A stretch of 64,000 nt of DNA from Polynucleobacter sp. MWH-UH35A (GCF_018687075.1 NZ_CP061285.1:1302001-1366000); one strand, 5' to 3'. Shown: positions 37,147 through 46,314, numbered from the stretch's first letter. Program-made: numbers and translations. Notes: generated by a model not told the origin, from the sequence alone.

Positions 37147-37614
37147 ATGGAAAATAAGCCGCCATTGCCACCATTTACCAAAGAAACCGCCATTCAAAAA
37201 ATTAGGGTGGCTGAGGATGCCTGGAACACTCGTGATCCAGATAAGGTATCACTTGTATATACAGAAGATACTGTGTGGCGTAACAGAGCTGAGTTTCCCA
37301 TAGGACGAGAGCAGGTTAAAGAGTTTCTACGGCGCAAATGGTCTAAGGAGCTAGACTATAGACTCATTAAAGAGCTTTGGGCTTTTACTAATAATAGAAT
37401 TGCTGTTCGATTTGCGTATGAGTGTCGTGATGACTCTGGAAATTGGATACGAAGTTATGGCAATGAAAATTGGGAATTTAATGAACGTGGTTTTATGATG
37501 CGTCGCTTTGCAAGCATCAATGATTTGCCAATTAAAGAATCAGATAGAAAGTTTTTCTGGCCCCTAGGTCGCAGGCCAGATGATCATCCCACCCTAAGTG
37601 ATTTGGGTTTATAA
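37147..37614 (+). CDS. DUF1348 (NTF2-like) protein
   Basis: A 155-residue protein of the DUF1348 family, an NTF2-like cone fold. Conserved blocks seen are [42 protein letters not shown], and the C-terminal '[17 protein letters not shown]'. Family function is not established. It is encoded on the opposite strand to the two HPP genes that flank it and has an AAGGA ribosome-binding site. Confidence 0.9.
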   Translation: MENKPPLPPFTKETAIQKIRVAEDAWNTRDPDKVSLVYTEDTVWRNRAEFPIGREQVKEFLRRKWSKELDYRLIKELWAFTNNRIAVRFAYECRDDSGNWIRSYGNENWEFNERGFMMRRFASINDLPIKESDRKFFWPLGRRPDDHPTLSDLGL

Positions 37615-37646
37615 AACCTTTAACAGGCTTTCTTTACAGCACTAAA

Positions 37647-38153
37647 TTAATCGGCCCAAACACCCCAATTGAGAGACGGAGGTGAGGGCTGAGTCCAAGA
37701 TACCGGATATTTCTTTCCTCCTGTGCCTAGCCGACTCCACACTACAGCGACAATAAAGAGAATGGTGACACCTATTAAAACCGTTAAACCCAAATGAACA
37801 AATGTTGCGTGCGCCTGAATCATTATTAGGGGATTGGCGCCAGCGGGAGGATGGACACATCTAGTAAGCAATAACACTCCAATCGTAACCACCACAGCCA
37901 GCACATTCACCCAATATGCATCCCCAAAGATTTGAAATGCAATTACTCCAATCAAACTACTAATCAAGTGGGCGCCAAATACGGCCCTGGGCTGCGCTGC
38001 TGGCGCGGTCGATAGAGCAAATAGAAATAGAGTTGTACCGCCCAATGAGGCAAGTAGCAAAGGAGATGCCGCCTTTGTGATCCATAGGGCAACGCTAATT
38101 GCTACTAGAGAGCCAGATAAAGCCCATATCAATCGTAAAAACTGTATTTTCAT
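37647..38153 (-). CDS. HPP-family integral membrane protein
   Basis: A 168-residue membrane protein with the motif LTRCVHPPAGANPLI and four or more transmembrane helices. It is more like the classical bacterial HPP proteins than the one at 36.5 kb, which has a longer N-terminus and a divergent end. The two are likely paralogues. The function is unproven; nitrite or related anion movement is suggested by plant relatives. Confidence 0.88.
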   Translation of the reverse strand: MKIQFLRLIWALSGSLVAISVALWITKAASPLLLASLGGTTLFLFALSTAPAAQPRAVFGAHLISSLIGVIAFQIFGDAYWVNVLAVVVTIGVLLLTRCVHPPAGANPLIMIQAHATFVHLGLTVLIGVTILFIVAVVWSRLGTGGKKYPVSWTQPSPPSLNWGVWAD

Positions 38154-38317
38154 GGCTTCATATTAAGCATTTTTTAAGGAAATTTGCTTGATAAGAGTCA
38201 TATTTTTCAAATTGGGAACCCTTCTCGAGCATATGGAAAAATTCAGGCATCGCTAAATAGAATTTAATTCCCCGAAAAAAAGCGCTGATTTACTGGCGCC
38301 TACTCCAAGAGCAAAAG

Positions 38318-38470
38318 CAATCGCACAGTCATTTTTTGACTCTACAAACTATTGATTTATATGAGATTTTAAGAGCAACGACTTCTTTTAATCCGTTGGT
38401 CGCGAGTTCGAATCTCGCCCGACCACCAGTTATACAAAAGCCCCTTGAGTAATCTTGGGGCATTTTTCTT
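38318..38470 (+). repeat. tRNA-Lys-derived repeat with terminator, copy E
   Basis: Left module AATCGCACAGTC...CTATTGATTTATATGAGAT, tRNA-Lys remnant 38373-38428 (GAGCAACG, then GGTCGCGAGTTCGAATCTCGCCCGACC in pieces, then ACCA) and the terminator GCCCC-N12-GGGGC-ATTTTT (38440-38466). It matches copy B along all parts, including TTATACAAAAGCCCC just after the CCA. As in the other copies the acceptor and anticodon stems cannot form. Confidence 0.87.
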
Positions 38471-38687
38471 TTGGCTGAGGCAAATGTAGTGACTGCTAGG
38501 GACAATAGATGATCTATTGAGCCGTTGTTGGTCGGGATGGAAGACGCTAGTTTGAGACTGAGCAACTAACAGCAACTCAAGATACCGAAAGTATTGGGCT
38601 TCTATACACTTGCAACCCTTTAAAACTTAAGAGTAGCTGACCGCAGAATCGACTCGACCCACCAGTTTTGATCTATTTTCAAAGGTT
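38471..38687. other. Intergenic stretch with another tRNA-like end
   Basis: No gene is evident. At about 38642-38664 there is GCAGAATCGACTCGACCCACCAG, which looks like one more worn 3' end of a tRNA, without a T arm before it. Apparent frames across 38329-38575 are antisense readings of the repeat and were not called. Confidence 0.4.
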
Positions 38688-39002
38688 TTAAAGTGGAAAT
38701 CTTACCATCGCAGCAATAATCATCGCAAAAGTTGCTATTGAAAAAATTTTTGCGGGTATAGATGCGAACAATTGATCGCAATTGTTAGAACAGCGCCAAA
38801 TGGATACCATCAACCAGAATTGATAAGGCAAAATAAAGAAGAGCCATAGCCAAGACCAACGGGCCGCACTGAAGCCATCTATGGCGTCTCCGATTATAGA
38901 AACTATATATATAAGTATTCCATAGCCAATAACACCCAATAGAAATGTTTTTCCCAACTTTTCTTTGCCGCGATAAGCACTTTTGTAAAAAGCAGTCACC
39001 AT
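38688..39002 (-). CDS. Small hypothetical membrane protein
   Basis: A 104-residue protein with three predicted membrane helices: TFLLGVIGYGILIYIVSIIG, WSWLWLFFILPYQFWLMVSIW, and a C-terminal one around IFSIATFAMIIAAM. A cytoplasmic basic N-terminus (YKSAYRGKEKLGK) fits N-in topology. No family recognised. Confidence 0.6.
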   Translation of the reverse strand: MVTAFYKSAYRGKEKLGKTFLLGVIGYGILIYIVSIIGDAIDGFSAARWSWLWLFFILPYQFWLMVSIWRCSNNCDQLFASIPAKIFSIATFAMIIAAMVRFPL

Positions 39003-39096
39003 ATTTATTTAACCCTTTCCATATGCTGGGAATGCCGTAGATTGCTCATACACAAGCATTCCAACATAAATCAAGCGCTCAAAGGAATAGCCGAAT

Positions 39097-39369
39097 TTAC
39101 TTACTTAAGGACCAGTACATGATGATAATAAATAGAGAAAAAACAAAAGGAAACCCCGCTAAACGTTGCAAACTTTTGTAAAAATGCTGTTTTCTTCTAA
39201 AACTTTTTGCCCCTTCATAAGTATCAAATGTTGTGGCGCCAGATTCACTCTGGTTATGAAACTCATAGCGCTCGAATTGATCAAGTTTACGATGGAGCAA
39301 ATAAATCACAATTGCACTGGCAATAAATGTTAAATAAACCAAACCCATTGCTGTTTGAACTGAATCCAT
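39097..39369 (-). CDS. Small hypothetical membrane protein
   Basis: About 90 residues from ATG 39369. It has one N-terminal helix (GLVYLTFIASAIVIYLLH), a charged cytoplasmic stretch with FERYEFHNQSESG and RRKQHFYKSL, and a C-terminal helix (FPFVFSLFIIIMYW). It may form a unit with the previous small membrane protein. Function unknown. Confidence 0.55.
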   Translation of the reverse strand: MDSVQTAMGLVYLTFIASAIVIYLLHRKLDQFERYEFHNQSESGATTFDTYEGAKSFRRKQHFYKSLQRLAGFPFVFSLFIIIMYWSLSK

Positions 39370-39645
39370 ATACCACCCTTTCAATTATTAGAAACAACTA
39401 CTCTTCCTAGAAGGCTAAATAAAGAACTAAGATTGGACTTAAATGGTCAAATACTTATTTCATAAATGTCATATTAAGCAAATTTTTGACTAAAAATTGC
39501 CCTAAAAGATTCGGTAATTTATTGCCATGCAGGCCTTATGGAATCAACAACTACAGGGTTAAAATCTATATGTTTCGGTTTTTTGCCTGAAAATTAAATT
39601 TTTATAGCCACCCGTACTAAGCACGACCATACATCCTAAATAAGC

Positions 39646-40263
39646 ATGCAGAATAATTACTTTGCCCATGAAGCTAAACAAGAGCGTAGTTATGCTCGGG
39701 TTGAAAAAATTCTTGATGCTGTGGAGGCTCTGTCAACAGAATCACCAAATAAGAAGATCGATATCAAATCAATTTCCAAGAAGGCATTTATTTCTGTAGG
39801 GGCTATTTACCACCACTTTCCTTCAGTAAACAGTATCTATGCCAGCCTACTGCTTCGCAAGGTTAGGCTCAGAATTCAGGGATTAGCGGCATTGATTGAC
39901 TCTCTTGGGCCGGACGTAACTTTAGACCAGTTTTCAGACCAGCTAATTAACCAAGCATTTCATGAATGGGGAGAAAAACCCATTGCCGCTAAGCATGAGG
40001 CATTAGAGTTTTATTACCAAAATGCTCATAAGCCCGAATTTTTCTACTCTTACGCACAAAGCATCTACCCCCATGTGCTTGCCTTTATTCAAAGAAATAA
40101 AACCAATAGCTTTAGAGACATAGCAGAGGATGAATGGCCGTTCCTTAATAGAATTTCTCAAACAGCCATTCTGAGCCCATTCCTTGAGCAATCGCCCATT
40201 GCGGGAACCGATAGACATAGAGCCATCGTGAAGGATATCGCGCTAAGAATTTATTCCAAGTAG
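39646..40263 (+). CDS. TetR-family transcriptional regulator
   Basis: A 205-residue regulator. The N-terminal helix-turn-helix reads KILDAVEALSTESPNKKIDI then SISKKAFISVGAIYHHFPS, the classic TetR recognition helix ending in YHHF. The ligand domain is not assignable. It stands alone, convergent with the amide hydrolase at 40335, from which it is separated by a bidirectional terminator. Targets unknown. Confidence 0.88.
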   Translation: MQNNYFAHEAKQERSYARVEKILDAVEALSTESPNKKIDIKSISKKAFISVGAIYHHFPSVNSIYASLLLRKVRLRIQGLAALIDSLGPDVTLDQFSDQLINQAFHEWGEKPIAAKHEALEFYYQNAHKPEFFYSYAQSIYPHVLAFIQRNKTNSFRDIAEDEWPFLNRISQTAILSPFLEQSPIAGTDRHRAIVKDIALRIYSK

Positions 40264-40292
40264 AGCGCTCGGCATACGTAGTGTTAAATAAC

Positions 40293-40318
40293 AAAAAACC
40301 ACCCGAGGGTGGTTTTTT
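40293..40318. terminator. Bidirectional terminator, same stem family
   Basis: AAAAAACCACC-CGAG-GGTGGTTTTTT, an 11-bp stem with A and T runs on the two sides, lies between the TetR gene and the convergent amide hydrolase gene. Confidence 0.9.
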
Positions 40319-40334
40319 GTAACTTATCTTGCGG

Positions 40335-41468
40335 CTATTTTAAAAACTTCGTAAATACATCTCCGACAGCATTATCAACCTCATAGGTATTAATAGACTT
40401 TGTTTGCTTAACATCCTTAAGCTTATTTAAGTCGACTACGGCAAAGTTCATGCCATTAATGCTGCGAACATAGTATTGATTGCGATTAAGATCGCTCATA
40501 GTTGTCCAAATGGTTACTTCGCTCGAGGTACTCCTGCTACGAACGCCATCACCTGAACCCCCTCCTGCATCAATAGTCAAATCATATGGGCGATCAAAAT
40601 TATTCAAAATGTGTGCGAGGTTTATCACTGCCTCATCTGGAGTTTTCCCTTTACGCACATAGTTTGCATAGAATGCTGCCTTCACAAAACGTCCTTGTGA
40701 CGTTTCTGCAGAGGGTAACGCTGTAAGAGCAATACCCGCATCTTGGGTGGCTAACTTTAACTTTCCAAGCTGACCAGTATTTTTATTCACATTTGTAAAT
40801 GTGTAGTTATTTAAGCTTTCCAGATGCCAAGGAAAATCAGGGCCATTTGTCATAACAGCAACTGGATTGTCATACACATTCATTTTGCCGTTAGTAAATT
40901 CAATAACCATGTTATCGCCAGTTTTATCAACAACATGGTAATGCTGAGGAAACGGATTAGGACTTATTGCCGCAACAACTGGCAGCCAAATATCCACTTC
41001 TTTATTCGCAAGGGATGCTTTAACCTCAGCAACGCTTTTGAAGTTGCCAAGAATCCAGGGGTATAAATCTGTCACCGCTAAGGTTTTAGCATCATCATTA
41101 CCAACAGGAACATCTGTAGTGGAATTGAGCCAATTGGTCTTCATGCTCAATCCATGATCATTCATGCCATCAGCAAATGTAGGTTGCTTAGCATTTGGCA
41201 ATAATTGGGCAGACATTCCAATTAAGGCGTATTTAGTGTTAAAAGTTTTCCCCTGCTTTCCGGCGGACGTAAATGATTCAATTCTGGTCCCTACTGGCAT
41301 ATAAGTCATGTTAGTAGGAAGAATATTGCTAAATTCTAGTGTTCTTCCATGGTAGGCGAGACCCGCTGTATCTGTGACCATAATAGAGGTACAGGCAATC
41401 GCGTTACCAATCGAAGTCACCACTATTGACCCAGCGATAAACGCACTAAGAATTTTTTTAGGGCTCAT
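40335..41468 (-). CDS. Secreted Ntn-type linear amide C-N hydrolase
   Basis: About 377 residues from ATG 41468, chosen because AAAGGAAA precedes it. The family is choloylglycine hydrolase / penicillin V acylase. The signal peptide ends at ...GNAIA and the next residue is Cys (CTSIMVTD), which after cleavage becomes the N-terminal nucleophile. Later conserved elements are YHGRTLEFS, MNDHGLSMKTNWL and VDKTGDNMVIEFTNGKM. Substrates in the family are bile-salt amides, penicillin V and N-acyl homoserine lactones; which applies here is unknown. A paralogue is at 42843. Confidence 0.9.
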   Translation of the reverse strand: MSPKKILSAFIAGSIVVTSIGNAIACTSIMVTDTAGLAYHGRTLEFSNILPTNMTYMPVGTRIESFTSAGKQGKTFNTKYALIGMSAQLLPNAKQPTFADGMNDHGLSMKTNWLNSTTDVPVGNDDAKTLAVTDLYPWILGNFKSVAEVKASLANKEVDIWLPVVAAISPNPFPQHYHVVDKTGDNMVIEFTNGKMNVYDNPVAVMTNGPDFPWHLESLNNYTFTNVNKNTGQLGKLKLATQDAGIALTALPSAETSQGRFVKAAFYANYVRKGKTPDEAVINLAHILNNFDRPYDLTIDAGGGSGDGVRSRSTSSEVTIWTTMSDLNRNQYYVRSINGMNFAVVDLNKLKDVKQTKSINTYEVDNAVGDVFTKFLK

Positions 41469-41586
41469 GGGAATTTCCTTTATCAATAAAAATTCATATT
41501 ATTTAGCTGCAAAAAGCTGCAAAAACGAGTAAGCTCTTTGATTGATTTTGTAATTATTAAATTTAACAGAAGAAATAGCTGCAACC

Positions 41587-42009
41587 TTAAATCGCACTAC
41601 TTTTTGATTTTAGGCGCTCATCAAACTTTTGCCGATTAATAACGAATCGCTCGTGCTGTCCTTTTGATATCAAATCCTTGCCATCGTGAGCTTCCACATT
41701 AAAAATTAACCTCTTTCCTTCTACGGCAATTAATTCAACAGTGGCCGTCACTTCTAAGCCAACTGGTGTAGCCGCCTCATGACTAACATTTATATGCGTC
41801 CCAAGAGTTTGCTCTTGCGGCCAATCTAAATGAGGATTGATAGCTTTAATACAGGCCCATTCTAAAAACCCAACTAAAAAACCAGTAGCAAATACCTCTG
41901 GCATTACTACGAATTCTTCAGACTCAGGGTATAAGAATGGAACTGTTTTGGATTTAGGAATCTTAAATTGATGCTTGTATCGAATTCCGGGCTTTAGAGA
42001 TTCTTTCAT
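41587..42009 (-). CDS. FlK-like hotdog thioesterase
   Basis: A 140-residue thioesterase resembling fluoroacetyl-CoA thioesterase FlK. The FlK catalytic set lines up almost number for number: Thr42, Glu50 and His77 (Thr42, Glu50, His76 in FlK), in FATGFLVGFLEWA and HINVSHEAATPVG. Whether it acts on fluoroacetyl-CoA is doubtful; related proteins hydrolyse other small acyl-CoAs. It stands alone between two unrelated genes. Confidence 0.82.
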   Translation of the reverse strand: MKESLKPGIRYKHQFKIPKSKTVPFLYPESEEFVVMPEVFATGFLVGFLEWACIKAINPHLDWPQEQTLGTHINVSHEAATPVGLEVTATVELIAVEGKRLIFNVEAHDGKDLISKGQHERFVINRQKFDERLKSKSSAI

Positions 42010-42142
42010 GATGCGCCTTTGTAATTAACTAATAATTAATGTAACACCAGTCACACTCCCAAATACCCCCGTACGGAGATATTCTGATAGATTTAGCCCA
42101 CTTTGGTATATGATTTTGTGAACACAACTAAATAATTGCGCC

Positions 42143-42778
42143 ATGCTAGACGACCAAAAGAAAAAATTGATTGAGGCGGAAGAAAAATATCGGCATCAGA
42201 TCGCACAAAAGTTGAAATCTGAGGCCGCTTCAGTCGAGCAAAATGTAGCCAATTTAGAAAAAACTGTTTGGGACAAAACGTTTGAAATTCTGAACAGCAG
42301 TTTTGGCCTTTGGCTTTTATCTTCAGTCTTCTTAAGCGGCGGAGCTGCGCTTTATCAAATAACAAGCCACCATTACGCCCAAAAGCTAAGCACCCAAAAA
42401 GACTTTCTCACTTGTGAGTTTGAAATAGAGAATCGCTTAAATGCGATGAGCTATTTAGTGAAAAAGGCAAAAACGATCGGGGATGCTCAATATGCCTTAA
42501 CACCAATGGGCAAAAGTTTTGGTGCTGTAAGCCCCGAATACGAGCACGTCAACATTACCGGTCTTTATTTCAGAACGTATCAATTGACTGGGGTTAATAA
42601 TAAGAAATCTGAAGAGTACATCAAACAATTAGAAGAATTGAACTTAGATATACAAAAAGCAAACCCCAAAGCCCCATTGGATGATGCGACTCGAGCCCAA
42701 TTACTTAAAGTCATTGACATCCTGAAGCAACACTCCATAAATCTCATTGAAACTGGAAAACCAACTCTAAACTTCTAG
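42143..42778 (+). CDS. Hypothetical coiled-coil membrane protein
   Basis: A 211-residue protein: a charged coiled-coil N-terminus (KKLIEAEEKYRHQIAQKLKSE), one membrane helix about residues 54-72 (SFGLWLLSSVFLSGGAALY), and a soluble C-terminal helical region. No family recognised. It stands alone, convergent with the second amide hydrolase. Confidence 0.65.
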   Translation: MLDDQKKKLIEAEEKYRHQIAQKLKSEAASVEQNVANLEKTVWDKTFEILNSSFGLWLLSSVFLSGGAALYQITSHHYAQKLSTQKDFLTCEFEIENRLNAMSYLVKKAKTIGDAQYALTPMGKSFGAVSPEYEHVNITGLYFRTYQLTGVNNKKSEEYIKQLEELNLDIQKANPKAPLDDATRAQLLKVIDILKQHSINLIETGKPTLNF

Positions 42779-42813
42779 GTATGGTTTTTCAATCTCCTTA
42801 ATGGGGAAATAAA

Positions 42814-42833
42814 ATACCACCCGAAGGTGGTAT
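42814..42833. terminator. Hairpin of the same stem family
   Basis: ATACCACC-CGAA-GGTGGTAT, an 8-bp stem with the identical core and loop, between convergent genes. The flanking runs are AAAAT on the left and TGTTC on the right, so it should work better leftward. Confidence 0.75.
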
Positions 42834-42842
42834 GTTCACGAC

Positions 42843-43964
42843 TTATTTTAATAACACTGAAGTCATATCAGATTGGGGATATGGAAGTAAATCAACCGCC
42901 CAGGTCTTCGTTTTTCCTGATTTGAAAATTTCATTTAAGTTGATCTCAATGAAACTTGTGCGATTTGCATAATTCGCAATTCTCATACGATTATTTTTCA
43001 GATCCTTGAGGTTTACCCACTGTGTGTAATCAGAAAAAACTTGCTTGCCGTCGCTTGATCGAGCAACACCTTGTGGAATATCTACGTTATTTAATAGGTG
43101 CCCAGCCAATTGAATCGCATCATTACTACTTTCTGGTTGATATGCAAACTGCTTGAGGTAGGTTTGTCTTACAAAGCGAGCCGGGGGAGTGTAGTCTGCA
43201 GGCAGACCCACTAAGCCGCCACCCTGACCTAACTCGGTCACGTTAGTCTTGCCAACCATTACAGAGGATGTTGCTGTAGAAGTCAGCGATAAGTAATTAC
43301 GGACATTATTAAGATGCCAGTCATAAGTCGGTGCATTTGTCAGTACGCCGGCAATATTGTCATGAATCACCATCTGCCCTTTAACAAACTCAACAATGAT
43401 GCTATCTCCGCTGCGATCAGTTAAAACCAGGTGTAACCAAGGTGGGGTTGGTAAGCCCTTGACTTCGTTGGAGTCGTACCAAACTTTGTACTTAGGGATC
43501 TCAGAGCGCAATTCTTTGACTGAGCCAAACATACCCAAAATGAAGCTACCAAAGTCAACCACAGATACATAGTTTTTATCTTGTGGGGTTACAGTTTGAT
43601 ACTCGGTAAATCCGGGTAAAAAGTTTCCACTAAGAGCGACGCCGGCTTCATTCTGCCCCTCTAAATAGGCAGTCGCCCCCTCCAAGATTCCAGGGGAAAC
43701 ACCAACAAATGCGTACTTACTATTTAAAGTAGTTGTTGGAAGATTCATTGATTTTGGAGCTCTGAGCTGAATTACAGTTCCTTTGGGGTTAGCGATCAAC
43801 TCCCACTTCATATCAAACGCCCACTCCATTGTCCTACCTGCAACGACAGAGCCATCCTTTGCCACGACATTAACTGCAGTACACGCATAAGTGACTAACG
43901 GTGTATAAGCTAAAGCGGCAGAAACGGTAGCAGCCACCATTTTTCTAATCAATGCTTGTTTCAT
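42843..43964 (-). CDS. Secreted Ntn-type linear amide C-N hydrolase, second copy
   Basis: About 373 residues from ATG 43964, with AAAAGGA before it. After the signal peptide (ALAYTPLVTYA) comes the nucleophile Cys in ACTAVNVVAKDGS. GRTMEWAFDMKW, GQNEAGVALSGN and LTDRSGDSIIVEFVKG follow, as in choloylglycine hydrolase / penicillin acylase relatives. It is a clear but distant paralogue of the enzyme at 40.3 kb. A small lipoprotein gene precedes it, separated by a terminator. Substrate unknown. Confidence 0.9.
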   Translation of the reverse strand: MKQALIRKMVAATVSAALAYTPLVTYACTAVNVVAKDGSVVAGRTMEWAFDMKWELIANPKGTVIQLRAPKSMNLPTTTLNSKYAFVGVSPGILEGATAYLEGQNEAGVALSGNFLPGFTEYQTVTPQDKNYVSVVDFGSFILGMFGSVKELRSEIPKYKVWYDSNEVKGLPTPPWLHLVLTDRSGDSIIVEFVKGQMVIHDNIAGVLTNAPTYDWHLNNVRNYLSLTSTATSSVMVGKTNVTELGQGGGLVGLPADYTPPARFVRQTYLKQFAYQPESSNDAIQLAGHLLNNVDIPQGVARSSDGKQVFSDYTQWVNLKDLKNNRMRIANYANRTSFIEINLNEIFKSGKTKTWAVDLLPYPQSDMTSVLLK

Positions 43965-44000
43965 AAGAATCCTTTTGGTGAAAAATCCGATTTTATAAAT

Positions 44001-44023
44001 AAAAAACCACCCGAAGGTGGTTT
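44001..44023 (-). terminator. Terminator of the same stem family
   Basis: AAACCACC-CGAA-GGTGGTTT (44004-44023) lies between the lipoprotein gene and the amide hydrolase gene, both leftward. The T run on the minus strand (TTTATTT) follows the stem, so it ends the lipoprotein transcript. Confidence 0.85.
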
Positions 44024-44038
44024 CTATCTTAGGGAACA

Positions 44039-44443
44039 TTACTTCATTAGGTCCAAGAACTGCACATTGTTGTTGATGTTAGCAAACGAGGAAGGATCGT
44101 ATGTGAAGTTTCCATCCGTAGTGAACAAGAACATATATGTTTTCATGGTGGTATCACCACTAGTGCGATCCTTCGCCTTAACATCACACACCACCATCCA
44201 ACCAAACTTTGGCTTCTCAAAAGCAATCGCTCTAGCCCATGCTTTACGAGGAGGAGAGCACTCTTTTGTTGCCATTTCCGGATTATTAACAGCAGATTTG
44301 ATATAGGTATTCACTTCCTTATCCACCGCAGCCTGATTTGGTTGAGGGGTGAACTTTGCTTGTGCAATTTCTTGCTGAGTTACTGGGGCAGCGCAAGCAG
44401 CAAGCGTAAGAGCTGCGAAGATACTGATTAATTTAATATTCAT
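44039..44443 (-). CDS. Small lipoprotein
   Basis: A 134-residue lipoprotein. The signal peptide MNIKLISIFAALTLAACAAP has the lipobox LAAC, with Cys17 as the lipidation site; the following residue Ala favours outer-membrane sorting. The mature part has two cysteines (MATKECSPP and WMVVCDVKA) that could form a disulfide and a C-terminal beta-rich YMFLFTTDGNFTYD. No family named. It is monocistronic. Confidence 0.8.
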   Translation of the reverse strand: MNIKLISIFAALTLAACAAPVTQQEIAQAKFTPQPNQAAVDKEVNTYIKSAVNNPEMATKECSPPRKAWARAIAFEKPKFGWMVVCDVKAKDRTSGDTTMKTYMFLFTTDGNFTYDPSSFANINNNVQFLDLMK

Positions 44444-44531
44444 TTATTGGCCTCTTTTAACAATGTAATTTTTAGAACTTCAAGTATAAATTACCTACTA
44501 TACATACTCCATTCCGTTCGTTCTCTTTGGC

Positions 44532-46211
44532 TTAATTTGGAATATTAGTTTTATAAATTTGATTTTGCACATTTAACGGTAATGGCTGGCTTTCTGATGC
44601 AGGAATCATGACTTCAATATAGGAGGCGCCATCGAATGAATTAGCCTTCTCAATCGCAGCATCTAATTCGGCGACAGTAGTTACCTTTGCACTGAACCAA
44701 GTAGTACAGCCCATAGCGCCTGGTATTTGTGCATATTCCCACTTTGCCAAATCATCATACGAGGGTCCAATTTCACTAAGAACATTCTCAACGCCGTAAA
44801 TAGCGTTATTCAGGACAAAAATAATCGGCTTAAGCCCATAGCGGCCCATCACTCCAATTTCATTAGCGGTTAATTGGTGCGAACCATCTCCAGTAACCAA
44901 TATCGTTCTACCCTTTTTATTTGCCATGCAAATACCTTCTGCGGCAGGCGTAGCCCAACCAATCGACCCCCACAGCGTTTGGGTCTGGAAACCAACACCA
45001 TCAGGCAAACACATAGGTGTTGTGTGCAGCACGCAGGTGCCAGTCTCGACAACCAATATATCGCCAGACTTCAGCATTCTTTGCAGTCGCGGATAAAGAC
45101 TGGCTGATGATGTTGGATCCGCAGGGGCGCCAACCAAGGGCATCGCGGAGTGAAGCTCTTGAGTATTTGATTTGGGTGCGGGTGTTATGCGCTCCGTCAA
45201 ACCAATCAGCACATCACCCAGAGTGACGCCAGTGAAAATGGCGTTGCCCATTCTGACAAATTGATCACCCAGGGTAAGCAACTTGGAACTTGAAAGATTA
45301 TCAGTCCAAAAGGTGGTATTAAAGTCTTCAAATACTACACCCCCAATATCCAAAACTAAATCAGCACCTTCTACAAGACTCTTAACGCCAGATGGAGAAG
45401 AGCTCATACCATTGTAGATGCCCAGAAAGTTTGGGTGTGCCTCCGTGATCACCCCTTTATCCATCGGCGTAGTAGCAAATGGGAGATTCGATTTATTCAG
45501 GAAATTAAGCAGTGCGTCAGCTAACCCGTAATTAAGAGCAAACTGGGTTGGTAGTGCTACTGTATTTCTACTAGCTTGAACTTTTCCAAGAATAAACTCG
45601 ATCGCAGCATTTAAAGCAGCGGGGTCACTCTGGGCCCTCTGAACTTGAGCTAATGGCACCCCATTGACTGGAGTACCAATGATGGGCATTTTGGCCAAAT
45701 CCATGGGAACGCAGATATATGCCGGGGCACACAAACGCAAAGCCTCCCGAATCACCCGCTCCATTTCTTGAACAACATTATCGGGCGTTAAGTGAGCAGA
45801 GACACAGCATGCCGCCTCAGATAAACCACGAAAATTGTTGTACACGCCATCACCTAAAGTATGGTGGGTTATCAGACCCTGTCTTTGTATTTGTGTGCTC
45901 GGTGCACCAACGAGATGAAACACCGGAAGTCGCTGTGATTTAGCACCCATAACACCATTGATGGCGCTTAACTCACCTACACCATAGGTTGTAGTCAGCA
46001 TAGAAACACCATTGACTCGAGCATAACCATCGGCAGCATAGGCTGCGTTAAGCTCATTTGCACAGACAACCCATTTCACACGTTTTGATGCTTCAATTGC
46101 ATCATCAAATGGGAACGTATAGTCGCCAGGCACGCCAAAGACTTGATCAATTCCCAAGTCTGCTAGGCGCTCAACAACATACTCCGCAACTGTTAATGTA
46201 TTTGATGGCAT
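44532..46211 (-). CDS. ThDP decarboxylase, pyruvate/indolepyruvate type
   Basis: A 559-residue thiamine-diphosphate enzyme of the non-oxidative 2-oxoacid decarboxylase group. It shows the catalytic Glu53 (CANELN), the His116-His117 pair (THHTLGDG), and the ThDP/Mg motif GDGSHQLTANE...NN. Members convert pyruvate to acetaldehyde, indolepyruvate to indoleacetaldehyde or phenylpyruvate to the aldehyde; specificity cannot be told from sequence. Neighbours are secreted amide hydrolases, so no pathway is apparent. Such a decarboxylase is uncommon in this kind of freshwater bacterium. Confidence 0.9.
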   Translation of the reverse strand: MPSNTLTVAEYVVERLADLGIDQVFGVPGDYTFPFDDAIEASKRVKWVVCANELNAAYAADGYARVNGVSMLTTTYGVGELSAINGVMGAKSQRLPVFHLVGAPSTQIQRQGLITHHTLGDGVYNNFRGLSEAACCVSAHLTPDNVVQEMERVIREALRLCAPAYICVPMDLAKMPIIGTPVNGVPLAQVQRAQSDPAALNAAIEFILGKVQASRNTVALPTQFALNYGLADALLNFLNKSNLPFATTPMDKGVITEAHPNFLGIYNGMSSSPSGVKSLVEGADLVLDIGGVVFEDFNTTFWTDNLSSSKLLTLGDQFVRMGNAIFTGVTLGDVLIGLTERITPAPKSNTQELHSAMPLVGAPADPTSSASLYPRLQRMLKSGDILVVETGTCVLHTTPMCLPDGVGFQTQTLWGSIGWATPAAEGICMANKKGRTILVTGDGSHQLTANEIGVMGRYGLKPIIFVLNNAIYGVENVLSEIGPSYDDLAKWEYAQIPGAMGCTTWFSAKVTTVAELDAAIEKANSFDGASYIEVMIPASESQPLPLNVQNQIYKTNIPN

Positions 46212-46257
46212 GCTTTACCTTAAATGATTTAATCCTTGTGGGAGTCATTCCCAAATA

Positions 46258-46287
46258 CAAACCCCCATCATTTCTGATGAGGGTTTA
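46258..46287 (-). terminator. Terminator behind the second amidohydrolase
   Basis: An imperfect 12-bp stem AAACCCTCATCA / TGATGGGGGTTT (minus-strand reading) with a GAAA loop lies behind the stop codon at 46315. Confidence 0.7.
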
Positions 46288-46314
46288 AGCAATTAACTAT
46301 TTCGTAACATCGGT

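Noticed and set aside
38373..38428. Possible functional tRNA-Lys gene
   Set aside because: The T arm and CCA end are good, but the anticodon stem cannot pair and no 5' acceptor strand or D arm precedes it. The same holds for copies A to D.
14148..38470. CRISPR array or IS-end interpretation of the dispersed repeats
   Set aside because: Copies are kilobases apart, not regularly spaced, lack terminal inverted repeats and have no cas or transposase genes beside them.
38329..38575. Two overlapping leftward reading frames of 68-78 codons
   Set aside because: They are antisense readings of the tRNA-derived repeat and its terminator (typical GRARFELATNG-like peptide) with no ribosome-binding site.
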